From: an uncultured Gammaproteobacteria bacterium
GTDB lineage: Bacteria; Pseudomonadota; Gammaproteobacteria; DRJJ01
DNA length: 54,172 bases
Reading direction: 5' to 3'
NCBI GenBank assembly: GCA_947258795.1
Contig: CAMYJU010000018.1
Coordinates: forward strand, 123,691 to 177,862
Each line of letters opens with the position of its first letter. The stretch's first letter is position 1. Shown here one piece after another: positions 1-8,192 of this stretch. The position numbers were made by a program, and so were the translations under genes. Below the pieces are notes generated by a model. It did not search any database, was not told the DNA's origin, and worked only from the letters and a program-made list of their open reading frames with translations.

Positions 1-1150
1 ACGGAAGGAAATCCTTTAAACCCAGCAATGCAACCAGTATTCCGATAGAAGGCAGATAGTTTCGATGTTCAAAAGCAATCTCCAGTGGCAAGATGGTAGA
101 TTCGATTGAATGGCTTATAAAGAAGAATATAACTCCAAATGAAAACAGAGGTGCACGCCTATGTGATTTCAAGGCCAATAGAATCAATGCCAATATTAGT
201 GTTAATGCAACAATAGTGGATATAGGTTCAAACAGGGATCTGGAGATACTGATGTCATCATGATAAAAACCCAGATATTGTTGTATCGGTGCCAGTATGA
301 TGAATATATAAAAAATCAGGACACGGAATTCGGTTAAAATACGTTCTATCAGTGTAAATTCCCGATGCTGGAAAGTGGGCATATAGTTTGAATTAAATAT
401 TACGATAAAAACAATCGTGCCAAGCAGAATAAGAAATAGACTTAAATATGTCAGGCTTCTTGAAATTTTCCCATCGAGGCTTTTAGGAAACTCAAATTTG
501 AATACACTGTATTCAGTAATAATAATCAGTGGTAGTAATAATATCCCGTTTTCCTTACTGAGTAGCGCAAGAGGCAGCATGATCAATATGGCAATACCTA
601 TATGAATACTGCCTGAGAGATTTTGCAGGGTTTGTCTGTATCTACCTTTGCTATAACAAAGTAAACCAGCTAATGTGAAAAAAGTGGATAACTCCGTCAT
701 GCGTTGTACGGTATATAAAACCGTGCTGACTTGTAATGGATGCAATAGCCACATTGCGGTGACAAGCAGGGCGAACAGAGGATTGAATTTGTTATCCGGG
801 TAGATTTTTTGAAGCAGTACTATCATTAGCCAGAATAGTATGCATGCATTTAATAAGTGGATAATCAGGTTGGTAAGTTTCCAGTAAAATATATCTTCAC
901 CTGCTGTCATTGCATTCAGGATAAAGCTGGATATGGCTATGGGGCGCCCTAATATTCCGCTGGAACTGGAAAAGGCGAGTTCAAATAGGCCTGTACCTTC
1001 GGTGACAGACTCAAGGAGTGGGTTTAACTGTGGCAAGTCATCAAGTAATAATGGGCCATGTAGTCCTGGATAGTATAGACCAATGCAGCAGCCAATTATC
1101 CCTATAAATAATAGACCGTAAGTTATTTCAGATGGCTCTGGTCTGGTCAT
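1..1150 (-). CDS. GT-C type membrane glycosyltransferase-like protein, partial (C-terminus beyond window edge)
   Basis: An open frame runs without a stop from ATG 1150 to the window edge, giving about 383 residues. It is strongly hydrophobic, with roughly nine or ten membrane segments. After the first segment comes YPGLHGPLLLDDLPQL, and further on LGRPIA, NLIIHLL, QVSTVLYTVQRM, LLSKENG and EHRNYLPS. The same landmarks recur in the same order in the upstream neighbour (LLDDYPNL, LGRPVS, NLMIHLL, QVSTVLYVIQRM, IFSKENG, EHRNYLAS), so the two are tandem paralogues. An acidic pair in the first extracytoplasmic loop is typical of GT-C glycosyltransferases, the fold of protein O-mannosyl- and oligosaccharyl-transferases. 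Only 8 nt separate it from the upstream stop, so co-transcription is likely. Position behind pilA suggests pilin or surface O-glycosylation (inference). Base composition is AT-rich. Confidence 0.7.
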   Translation of the reverse strand, partial: MTRPEPSEITYGLLFIGIIGCCIGLYYPGLHGPLLLDDLPQLNPLLESVTEGTGLFELAFSSSSGILGRPIAISSFILNAMTAGEDIFYWKLTNLIIHLLNACILFWLMIVLLQKIYPDNKFNPLFALLVTAMWLLHPLQVSTVLYTVQRMTELSTFFTLAGLLCYSKGRYRQTLQNLSGSIHIGIAILIMLPLALLSKENGILLLPLIIITEYSVFKFEFPKSLDGKISRSLTYLSLFLILLGTIVFIVIFNSNYMPTFQHREFTLIERILTEFRVLIFYIFIILAPIQQYLGFYHDDISISRSLFEPISTIVALTLILALILLALKSHRRAPLFSFGVIFFFISHSIESTILPLEIAFEHRNYLPSIGILVALLGLKDFLP

Positions 1151-1158
1151 TATAGGAT

Positions 1159-3105
1159 TTACTCGGAGGTAGTATGGCCATTCCTTGGTGACCATAATCC
1201 TCGATTCTTCAGTTCATTAAAGGTTTTCTCATACCTTGAAATCATTCTGGAATAATCCTGGCGACGTTGTTGATCATTATTTTTGACAATATGCAGTGTT
1301 CTCCATGCCTCATCGTATTTTCCAAGCATGAAGGAATACTTGATCTTCAGTAAGCCAGCTTCAAGATTGCTGGGTATAAGTTTCATTGAGCGCTCAAGTA
1401 TATCCAGTGCAGTATGCTTGTATTTATCCAAGCCTGAATCAAACATAAACTGGGCCATATGTACATTGGAAACCCATAATTTTCTATTGCTAACAGGTGC
1501 TGTCTGGTTTTTGCTCCAGTCTTCGAATATGTCGATGAATCTAGGAAGATCAAGGCTTTCACATTTTCCTTCACGTGTATATTCTCTGAGAAGAATAAGA
1601 CCGTCTGTAGGCGGAAAAGTGCCCGGTGAGTTCAATGCGTCTCTGTAGTTTTGATATTCGGAGTCCTCAATTGGAGAGTTGGATCCACATATGGCCAAAA
1701 AACGGAATATATGTGCTTCGGGTTTGACGCGTGGTTTTAGCTTCATTACATGATCAATATGATACAACGCGTTTTGAAAATCACCTGTCTGAATGTACAT
1801 CACGGCTATTGTGCCATGGGCACGGAAGGACTTCGGGTGCCAATATATGTCATTCAATATAATACTTATAGGTGACTTCCATACCTGAACCCGCTGATAT
1901 GTAGCGGTGACATGGGCGAGGGGGAACAAGATCAGAAAAACGCCCGCCAGGAGATGGTTATTGTATCGACGCCATAGGGTATATAGACCATAGGCAAGCA
2001 TCAGGTAGATGCTGAAACTGGCCAAGTAGTTTCTATGCTCGAAATACAGTTCCAATGCAAATATGCTTGATTCCATTGCATGGGCGCACAGAAAAAATGC
2101 AGGCGCGAAAAAATATATGTTCCATTTTTTATTTCGATGAATCCAGGCCATAACAACAGCCAGAGTCCATGCCAGTATTGATAGTAGCGTGGTGACTGGC
2201 GTTAATAATCCAGAGGATTTGTTAAAATCATCGTGCAAAATGCCTAGACTGGTCGAATCAGGTATCAGTAAAGAGCGCAGATATATAATCAGGATTCGTG
2301 CTTCACTATACAGTCTCTCAATCAGGGTGAAGTCTCTGTTCTGATACGGGGCGGTTACAAATTCTGGTCTGCCAGCCAGGTATAGTAGTAGTAGTAGAGC
2401 CGGGATCACTAAAGTGATAGTAAATGTGAACAAAATAAAACGTCGTTGCCAGGGAATGTCAGGGCGTCTGAAAAAATACAGCTCTATTACCCCTGCAAGC
2501 AAGGGTAGCAGAGCTCCATTTTCCTTGCTAAAGATGGCCAGTGGCAGCCAGATAACAAACACGGCCAGGATTAACGATATACTATGTATTGGTTTTTTCT
2601 CGAGAGATTGTCTGCCTATGGTATAGGTGATAAGACCGGCCAGGACAAATAAGGTGGACAACTGCGCCATACGCTGGATTACATATAAAACCGTGCTGAC
2701 CTGCATCGGCGTAATTAACCACATGGTCATGACCCATAATGCGATGGTATATCGTTGGTCGCGCAAGCGTGTTTCCAGCAGCAGACGGTAACTGAGCCAG
2801 AAAATCAGAACACCGCATAGCAGGTGTATCATCAGATTGGTGTATTTGTAATTCCAAGGGTCATTACCATTTAACAGGTAATTCAGGACCAGGGTCAGCA
2901 TTGATACCGGACGACCCAGCTTGCCGGATTCATTATCGAATGCTATATCCCGCCAGTCTGCCATGCCGCTATCCAGGGCATTTAATGGCTGCAGATTAGG
3001 ATAATCATCAAGCAAGAAGCCGCCGTTCAAGCCTGGCCAATATAGAAAGACTGTGAAAAATAGAAGAAGAACGAATAAGGAATGTTTGAGAAATAAGCGC
3101 AGCAT
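1159..3105 (-). CDS. GT-C type membrane glycosyltransferase-like protein with C-terminal TPR region
   Basis: A 648-residue protein starting at ATG 3105. The N-terminal two thirds is a multi-pass membrane region beginning with a hydrophobic helix and then YWPGLNGGFLLDDYPNL, which has the acidic pair expected of a GT-C catalytic loop. Residues from about 420 on are soluble and helical, with TPR-like units (for example AHGTIAVMYIQTGDFQNALYHID and NLEAGLLKIKYSFMLGKYDEAW). This resembles TPR-bearing O-mannosyltransferase-like proteins (TMTC type) and the O-glycosylases encoded beside pilin genes. The donor and acceptor cannot be read from sequence. It lies 74 nt behind pilA on the same strand, past a strong hairpin terminator, so it is probably expressed by read-through or its own weak promoter. 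AT-rich compared with the rest of the window. Confidence 0.65.
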   Translation of the reverse strand: MLRLFLKHSLFVLLLFFTVFLYWPGLNGGFLLDDYPNLQPLNALDSGMADWRDIAFDNESGKLGRPVSMLTLVLNYLLNGNDPWNYKYTNLMIHLLCGVLIFWLSYRLLLETRLRDQRYTIALWVMTMWLITPMQVSTVLYVIQRMAQLSTLFVLAGLITYTIGRQSLEKKPIHSISLILAVFVIWLPLAIFSKENGALLPLLAGVIELYFFRRPDIPWQRRFILFTFTITLVIPALLLLLYLAGRPEFVTAPYQNRDFTLIERLYSEARILIIYLRSLLIPDSTSLGILHDDFNKSSGLLTPVTTLLSILAWTLAVVMAWIHRNKKWNIYFFAPAFFLCAHAMESSIFALELYFEHRNYLASFSIYLMLAYGLYTLWRRYNNHLLAGVFLILFPLAHVTATYQRVQVWKSPISIILNDIYWHPKSFRAHGTIAVMYIQTGDFQNALYHIDHVMKLKPRVKPEAHIFRFLAICGSNSPIEDSEYQNYRDALNSPGTFPPTDGLILLREYTREGKCESLDLPRFIDIFEDWSKNQTAPVSNRKLWVSNVHMAQFMFDSGLDKYKHTALDILERSMKLIPSNLEAGLLKIKYSFMLGKYDEAWRTLHIVKNNDQQRRQDYSRMISRYEKTFNELKNRGLWSPRNGHTTSE

Positions 3106-3119
3106 TTCAGTATTGTTAA

Positions 3120-3158
3120 AATTAAACCCCGGTATTCTTTTAATACCGGGGTTTAATT
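3120..3158 (-). terminator. Strong hairpin terminator behind pilA
   Basis: A perfect 17-bp inverted repeat: AATTAAACCCCGGTATT at 3120-3136 and its reverse complement at 3142-3158, with a 5-nt loop. On the minus strand the second arm ends in TTTAATTTTAAC, giving a U-rich tail. It sits 22 nt beyond the pilA stop and just before the glycosyltransferase-like gene, so it should end most pilA transcripts and leave a stable 3' end on an abundant mRNA. Confidence 0.85.
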
Positions 3159-3179
3159 GATCATACCAAACTATCTAGA

Positions 3180-3620
3180 TTAACGGCAGTTTGCAGGGCG
3201 GTATTTTACATTTAATGACCCGCCACGACCGCCAGTGCAGATCCAGTCAACAGCTGACTTGGTTCCTATCGATGGTGTGAAATACAGGGTGTTGGCAGCG
3301 AGATTAGGATCTAGCGTGCCAGTGAACTGAATCTCTACGATACCGGTGCCCAATACGGTTATGCTTCGTACATATTTACTCTGGATATTGGTTGGAGCAC
3401 CGATGCCAGCTGCCTGGTTAGTGGTTGGGAAGTTTCCGATAGTGATACGATATTCAGATACGGCCGATTTGGCAGCAGAGGCAAGGTTAAGGCCTTCCGT
3501 GACTTTCGCACGAATGGTGTAATCCTGATAGGCCGGGATCGCGATTGCGGCCAGGATGCCGATAATCGCGACCACGATCATCAGTTCGATAAGGGTAAAA
3601 CCCTGTTGTACTTTACGCAT
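3180..3620 (-). CDS. pilA: Type IV major pilin PilA
   Basis: A 146-residue type IVa pilin. The class III leader MRKVQQG is followed by the prepilin peptidase site and the conserved [25 protein letters not shown] helix (residues 8 to about 30), including Glu5 of the mature protein. Near the C-terminus Cys residues in DWICTGG and PANCR can form the usual disulfide-bonded D-region. The protein is exported, cleaved and N-methylated by PilD and assembled into pili for twitching, adhesion and DNA uptake. Its SD is GAGGAAAACATT before ATG 3620. Transcription is expected from the sigma-54 promoter at 3706-3720 under PilR control, and pilR lies directly upstream. Pseudomonas strains often keep pilin-modifying genes immediately downstream of pilA, as seems to be the case here. 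Confidence 0.95.
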   Translation of the reverse strand: MRKVQQGFTLIELMIVVAIIGILAAIAIPAYQDYTIRAKVTEGLNLASAAKSAVSEYRITIGNFPTTNQAAGIGAPTNIQSKYVRSITVLGTGIVEIQFTGTLDPNLAANTLYFTPSIGTKSAVDWICTGGRGGSLNVKYRPANCR

Positions 3621-3705
3621 AATGTTTTCCTCGTAAGACGATAACTATAGTTACAGATGATTCTTCCCGGCCCATGCATGCCTGGCCGTGTAGTTCATAT
3701 ATAAA

Positions 3706-3720
3706 GCAGGAACCATGCCA
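3706..3720 (-). promoter_or_regulatory. Sigma-54 promoter of pilA
   Basis: On the minus strand the sequence reads TGGCATGGTTCCTGC. The GG and GC doublets are exactly 12 nt apart, as in the -24/-12 consensus TGGCAC-N5-TTGC. The predicted start near 3694 leaves a leader of about 74 nt before pilA. PilR, a sigma-54 activator, is encoded next door, and pilA is the classical PilR/RpoN target. Confidence 0.85.
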
Positions 3721-3818
3721 TACATGAAGATAACGCTATATATCTCGTAACTACTTGATAATATGATATTAAATATTATTTTGTTAGAGTGGTTACTGGG
3801 TTTACTGGTGTTTTGGCC

Positions 3819-3862
3819 GACAATAAACGTCATAAAGTGACGTAAAATGTCATATTGTGACT
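3819..3862 (-). promoter_or_regulatory. Cluster of phased TGAC/GTCA motifs, candidate PilR enhancer
   Basis: Between the pilR stop and the pilA promoter there are five half-site-like words: GACA at 3819, CGTCAT at 3828, TGACGT at 3838, TGTCAT at 3849 and TGTGAC at 3857. They are spaced about 9-11 bp apart, that is on one helical face, and lie about 100-155 bp upstream of the -24/-12 element, a normal enhancer distance. Binding by PilR is inferred. Confidence 0.5.
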
Positions 3863-3866
3863 CAGT

Positions 3867-5201
3867 TCATGAGATATCATATTTTTTTAGCCGGTAGCGC
3901 AGCGCCCGGTAACTAATGCCCAGTAGCTTTGCGGCAGCGGTCTTGTTATAGCGCGATTTTTCCAGGGCATTGATGATCATCTGGCGTTCGCGGTTATCCA
4001 GCGCATGGTCCAGATCACTACTTTCTGCTTCAGGTGGTTCATGTTCTGCTTCCGGCAGGTGTAAATCATTCACACCAATTGTCTTACCTTCGCACAGTGC
4101 CAGCGCCCGCTCCAGGATATTCTCCAGTTCACGCACGTTCCCTGAGAAGGGATAGTTTTGCAGTGCCTTCATGGCGTCATCGCTTAGGTGAAAAGCGGTT
4201 TCATTATTTGTACTGGCCTGCAGACGATTCAGTATGTGCTCAACCAGTTGGGGTATATCTTCAGTGCGTTCGCGTAACGGTGGTACAGTGATGTTGATTA
4301 CATTGATGCGATAGAAAAGATCTTGCCGAAATTCGTCATTTTTTACCTTGGCTGCAAGATCCTTGTGTGTGGCACTGAGTATGCGCACATCAATCGGGAT
4401 TTCTTCGTGACCGCCGATTGGCCTTATTGCCTTTTCCTGTATCGCGCGTAGTAACTTAACCTGCATGTGCATCGGCAGTTCCGCGATTTCATCCAGGAAC
4501 AGGGTGCCGCCCTGGGCTGCCTGAAACAGCCCCTGTTTGTCACTGACCGCGCCGGTGAAGCTACCTTTTATATGGCCGAAAAATTCGAATTCGCTTTCCA
4601 TCAGTTCCGTCGGTATCGCGCCACAGTTGACCGGTACAAATGCTTTTTCTGCCCTGGGCCCCTTCTGGTGTATCAATTGTGCAACCAGTTCCTTGCCAGT
4701 ACCTGATTCTCCGCTGATATAGACTGGCGCCTGGCTGCGGGCCAGCTTGGCAATGTTGGAGCGTACCTGGCGCATCACTTCTGATTCACCCAGGAGTTGA
4801 TTACGGGACCGGCGGTCTATGACGGCACCGGGTGCCGCCAGCTTCATTGCGCTATTGACCAGGTTTCGCAGCATCTCCAGGTCTACCGGTTTGGATACAA
4901 AATCGAACGCGCCAGCCTTCAATGCCTGTACCGCCGCCTCCATACTTCCGTAGGCTGTAATGACGGCAACGGGTAGTTTCGGGCAATGAGTCTGAATGTA
5001 CTCAACCAGTTCAATACCGTCACCATCCGGCAGGCGCATATCGGTGAGACAAAGATCAAATTGCTTATCTTTCAGTAGTTGGCGTGCTTCGGCGATATCG
5101 GCAGCAGCATCGGTATCAATATCCATTCTGCCTAGTGTCAGTTCCAGCAGTTCACGGATATCCGGTTCATCATCTATGATTAATGCGCGATGAAGGCCCA
5201 T
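3867..5201 (-). CDS. pilR: Type IV pilus two-component response regulator PilR
   Basis: A 444-residue NtrC-family activator. Receiver domain residues 1 to about 120 has the acidic pair D10-D11, the phospho-acceptor Asp54 in LTDMRLPDG and Lys104 in FVSKPVD. The AAA+ sigma-54 interaction domain has Walker A GESGTGKE (164-171) and GSFTGA (213-218), a common variant of the GAFTGA loop that contacts sigma-54. A Fis-type helix-turn-helix ends the protein (LLGISYRALRYRLKKY). It follows pilS with a 2-nt gap, so sensor and regulator are translationally coupled. Its target pilA is immediately downstream with a matching sigma-54 promoter. Confidence 0.95.
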   Translation of the reverse strand: MGLHRALIIDDEPDIRELLELTLGRMDIDTDAAADIAEARQLLKDKQFDLCLTDMRLPDGDGIELVEYIQTHCPKLPVAVITAYGSMEAAVQALKAGAFDFVSKPVDLEMLRNLVNSAMKLAAPGAVIDRRSRNQLLGESEVMRQVRSNIAKLARSQAPVYISGESGTGKELVAQLIHQKGPRAEKAFVPVNCGAIPTELMESEFEFFGHIKGSFTGAVSDKQGLFQAAQGGTLFLDEIAELPMHMQVKLLRAIQEKAIRPIGGHEEIPIDVRILSATHKDLAAKVKNDEFRQDLFYRINVINITVPPLRERTEDIPQLVEHILNRLQASTNNETAFHLSDDAMKALQNYPFSGNVRELENILERALALCEGKTIGVNDLHLPEAEHEPPEAESSDLDHALDNRERQMIINALEKSRYNKTAAAKLLGISYRALRYRLKKYDIS

Positions 5202-5203
5202 GA

Positions 5204-6826
5204 CTATTCCTGTTCTATTTCAATTGCTGCATGAAATAATATGCGAAAACGACTGCCACCGGAAGGTGTCGGTTTATATTCGATGTGCGCCTGGTTAAGT
5301 TCGCACAGTTCGCGGCATATGTATAGTCCCAGGCCTGTGCCACTTGCCTGGGATGTGACAAAGGGTTCGAAGATCTCTTCAATGCGACTGGTTTCAATAC
5401 CCGGGCCATTGTCGATAATATCCAGATAGGGCTGTCTGGAATCGAGATCAATACCTCCATTCAGGGATAGTCTGAATTCCTCAGGTGTATCCGCCAAACC
5501 ATGTTCCAATGCATTTCGGCACAGGTTCCAGAGCAGTTGGTGCAAGTGCTTGGGGTCAAATGAGATTTTGGTCTCGACCGGTTCGATTTGTATGCTGTAT
5601 TGCTGTTCCGAAAGCTTTTCGATTTGTGCAAATTCTTCCATGAACTCATGAAGCCAGTCGGCCAACAGTATTTTCTTCGGGACAGACTTGTCACGGCGCG
5701 ATAGTTGCAAAACGCTCTCGATAATACTGTTCATGCGTGTGGAATGATTGCGTATGATCTCGATCATGCGAGAATCGCCCTTGTCCAGATGCTCTGACTC
5801 TGCTAACAGTTGTGCGGCATGACTGATTGCGCCCAGTGGATTCCGGATTTCATGAGCAATACCTGCGGTGACGCGCCCCAGTGAGGCGAGCTTCATCTGT
5901 TGTGCACGCTGAGCTATTTCGCTGCTGGATTCTATATAGATTATTGTGCCGGTGGAATGTTCTTCACCGATTTGCTCAAAGCGTATCAGTAGTTCCTGGG
6001 GGGTTACCTGCTGCTGCAAGCGATAACGGGTGTGGGTCGGGTGTTTTTTCCATTGATCCAGCAGCCTGTTTAGTTCAGGAAGATAGCTTGCCAGTCCCTG
6101 GTATGGTTGGATTTCGGGCTTACCCAGTAGTTTCCGTGCGGATGGATTGATCAGGCGTACCTGCATATTATTGTCAACGACAATAACACCGGATTGCACA
6201 TTTCGGACAACATAGGCATTCAGCTGTTCAAGATTGGCCAGGTCAAGACTGCGCTGGCGAGCGAGTGCTTCACTTTCCCTGGCTTGCCTGGCGAGGATAT
6301 GGGCGAGCAGGGCGGTGGCAAAAAACAGGGTGCCCAGTATGCCGGCCTGTGTGTAGGCAGTTGTGAAAAAGCTGTCACTTAGGTGGGCATATATCTGTTC
6401 GCCTAGTACCGCTACGCTTGCAAATGCCGCATGCAGGAAGCCCAGTCGGCCAGTCAATACAATTCCTGCCCCTGCTATTACCGCAACCAGTAGTAGCCCG
6501 AGGCCTGATGTTATACCGCCGCTGGCGTGCATCAGTAGCGTTAAGGCAATAATGTCAGTAAATACCTGGATATGTGCCTGGGTTTCGAGTCCCGGTTGTC
6601 GCCTGTGGATGGTAATGCTGAACAGGATGCTGATTCCGAAATAGGTCAGGCTGGTGGCAAAAAACAGCTGCGCATCGTGTTGTCCCAAGATGGATGGTAT
6701 CGGCCCGAGTTGAAACAGACTCAGGAACAAGCCCGATAAAATCAGTCGGTACAGGTTCAGTAGCCAAAGAGGCAGCCAGGTATTTCGGTCTCCCTGGAAA
6801 ATGGAATTCGATTCAGTGGCGGGCAT
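5204..6826 (-). CDS. pilS: Type IV pilus sensor histidine kinase PilS
   Basis: A 540-residue membrane histidine kinase. I chose ATG 6826, which has GGGA 7 nt upstream, over the TTG 18 nt earlier. About six hydrophobic segments fill residues 20-180, as in Pseudomonas PilS. A PAS-like region follows (YVVRNVQSGVIVVD), then the H-box GIAHEIRNPLGA with His325, the N-box LCRNALEHG with Asn438, and the ATP-binding motifs DNGPGI (472-477) and GTGLGLY (496-502). In Pseudomonas PilS senses inner-membrane pilin levels and controls PilR phosphorylation; this follows from family knowledge and gene pairing. Confidence 0.93.
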   Translation of the reverse strand: MPATESNSIFQGDRNTWLPLWLLNLYRLILSGLFLSLFQLGPIPSILGQHDAQLFFATSLTYFGISILFSITIHRRQPGLETQAHIQVFTDIIALTLLMHASGGITSGLGLLLVAVIAGAGIVLTGRLGFLHAAFASVAVLGEQIYAHLSDSFFTTAYTQAGILGTLFFATALLAHILARQARESEALARQRSLDLANLEQLNAYVVRNVQSGVIVVDNNMQVRLINPSARKLLGKPEIQPYQGLASYLPELNRLLDQWKKHPTHTRYRLQQQVTPQELLIRFEQIGEEHSTGTIIYIESSSEIAQRAQQMKLASLGRVTAGIAHEIRNPLGAISHAAQLLAESEHLDKGDSRMIEIIRNHSTRMNSIIESVLQLSRRDKSVPKKILLADWLHEFMEEFAQIEKLSEQQYSIQIEPVETKISFDPKHLHQLLWNLCRNALEHGLADTPEEFRLSLNGGIDLDSRQPYLDIIDNGPGIETSRIEEIFEPFVTSQASGTGLGLYICRELCELNQAHIEYKPTPSGGSRFRILFHAAIEIEQE

Positions 6827-6885
6827 AGTGTTCCCGTGTAGCAACCTACATCAAGTTTACCTATAAAATGGCTACTATCAGTATA

Positions 6886-7113
6886 TTATTCGTGTTTATT
6901 TTTATATTTTTGTAAATGTTTGTCAGAACAAAACCACAGTTTCCTGTACTGACGGGCATCAGATTGCGGGATATGGACACCGCATAGTTTGCAACGTACC
7001 ATGCTTTCGGTTTTGATGGCTGGTTTATTATCACTGGTCATTTTTGTTCGGTAAAAATGACGAATAATCAGTACAGCCAGCCATATGGCTATTATCAGAA
7101 AAATATAACGCAA
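6886..7113 (-). CDS. Small membrane-anchored zinc-ribbon-like protein, PP0621 family
   Basis: A 75-residue protein with one N-terminal membrane helix (RYIFLIIAIWLAVLIIRHF) and a C-terminal CKLCGVHIPQSDA...WFCSDKHLQ segment. The CxxC and later Cys/His could bind a metal. The start is TTG 7113, supported by SD AGAGGTT 7 nt upstream. It resembles the PP0621 family, which as I recall often sits upstream of pilS; function unknown. It lies 59 nt upstream of pilS on the same strand and is probably co-transcribed. Confidence 0.75.
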   Translation of the reverse strand: MRYIFLIIAIWLAVLIIRHFYRTKMTSDNKPAIKTESMVRCKLCGVHIPQSDARQYRKLWFCSDKHLQKYKNKHE

Positions 7114-7158
7114 TAGTTTAACCTCTTTGAATACAAGCTAGCGCTCAGCAGTCCGTTA

Positions 7159-7884
7159 TTATTCTTTAATCAGTATTAATTGATAACTAGACGGCATGAA
7201 TGTGTCTTTTTTACTCAATATTGCAAACAGGCGAGCAAGAATATTTGTAACTGTTGTAAATATAGGCAATATTAGTACCAGAATAGAAAGAGGGTTTTTA
7301 GTGCCAAACCAGTTATAAACTGATTTGGCAAAAGCAATGTTCGACAGTAATGCAGCTGTTTCCAATGGGTGTCCCGCCGCAGATATTCTCTTAATCCTGA
7401 AATTTGTTTTCTTTGCCAGGGCTGTGAATCCATGTTCAGTAAACCTGATATAGTCTCTTGGTTCGTCATGTAGAGGATATAGGAATGGAACCTGCATAAT
7501 CAGACAGCCGCCATCTTTAAGAACCCTGTTTGATTCTGATAGAACACTCTGGGTATCGCTAATGTGCTCCAGCACATCAAGTAGTAATACTGTATCTATT
7601 GAAGAACTTGCAATGGGTAAGTGGCAAGCGTCTGCATAACAATCCGGGATGCTATTATACCACTGTGTGGCTGTTTCCAGATAATCCAGGCCAAAGTATA
7701 AGCTGCTCTCTGGGATGACAGACTCCGGCCATTTATTGTAGCAACCTATGTCAAGTACGGTTTTATTGTTACCAATCCCTTGTAGGTACCCGGTGAGAAC
7801 TTGATCGCCCAGACCAGTCAACCATTGGGGGTGTATTGGCGTTTTTGCGATCAACTTTAAAGACTTTTGAAGTATACGAAACAT
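7159..7884 (-). CDS. Class I SAM-dependent methyltransferase
   Basis: A 241-residue protein with the SAM-binding motif VLDIGCYNKW near residue 40, an acidic second motif (FGLDYLE), ADACHLPIASSSIDTVLLLDVLEHI and VLKDGGCLIMQVPFLYP, as in Methyltransf_11 enzymes. PLHDEPRDYIRFTEHGF following the core is common among methyltransferases in polysaccharide and cell-surface clusters. The C-terminus is hydrophobic (SILVLILPIFTTVTNILARLFAILS) and may associate with the membrane. The substrate cannot be inferred. The gene is AT-rich (33% G+C at 7261-7320), like the glycosyltransferase-like pair and unlike its other neighbours, which suggests separate acquisition. Confidence 0.75.
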   Translation of the reverse strand: MFRILQKSLKLIAKTPIHPQWLTGLGDQVLTGYLQGIGNNKTVLDIGCYNKWPESVIPESSLYFGLDYLETATQWYNSIPDCYADACHLPIASSSIDTVLLLDVLEHISDTQSVLSESNRVLKDGGCLIMQVPFLYPLHDEPRDYIRFTEHGFTALAKKTNFRIKRISAAGHPLETAALLSNIAFAKSVYNWFGTKNPLSILVLILPIFTTVTNILARLFAILSKKDTFMPSSYQLILIKE

Positions 7885-8192
7885 GAGGTATTTTCTATTG
7901 TGTGTTTTGTGAATGGTATATTGGCTGCATGGGTAATATAATCAAACATTTATACTGCATGTAAGCTTGGATCTGTGCAAGTGTTGAATCAAAACAAATC
8001 CCTTAAAAGCGGCCTGATTAGCAAGCCAGGTCATCATTCCTGCTTAATGAGATGAGCATATCTCACTGTGAGTAAAGAGTTGTTTGTGGAGCAATTTTTT
8101 ATCTAAGTTTTTGATGTAATGTCTTTTTCTGCGACAATACGCATCAGGATCATTTGTCAGACTATAACCAGAACAAAACGAGCTGTAATATC
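7885..8192. other. Divergent, AT-rich intergenic region between methyltransferase and sucC
   Basis: 308 nt with no credible gene. A 6-bp inverted repeat TGAGAT/ATCTCA lies at 8048-8065. TTGATG (8111-8116) with GACAAT (8133-8138), 16 nt apart, is a weak sigma-70 candidate for sucC. Nothing else stands out. Confidence 0.4.

Noticed and set aside
417-605. 62-residue plus-strand open frame
   Set aside because: It lies antisense to the truncated GT-C type gene, which has continuous similarity to its paralogue through this stretch.
3651-3833. 60-residue open frame on the minus strand between pilR and pilA
   Set aside because: It covers the sigma-54 promoter, has no SD or recognisable domain, and the region is better explained as regulatory.
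8154-8192. Upstream TTG start for sucC
   Set aside because: It would add 13 residues not typical of SucC; ATG 8193 gives the conserved MNLHEYQAK start.
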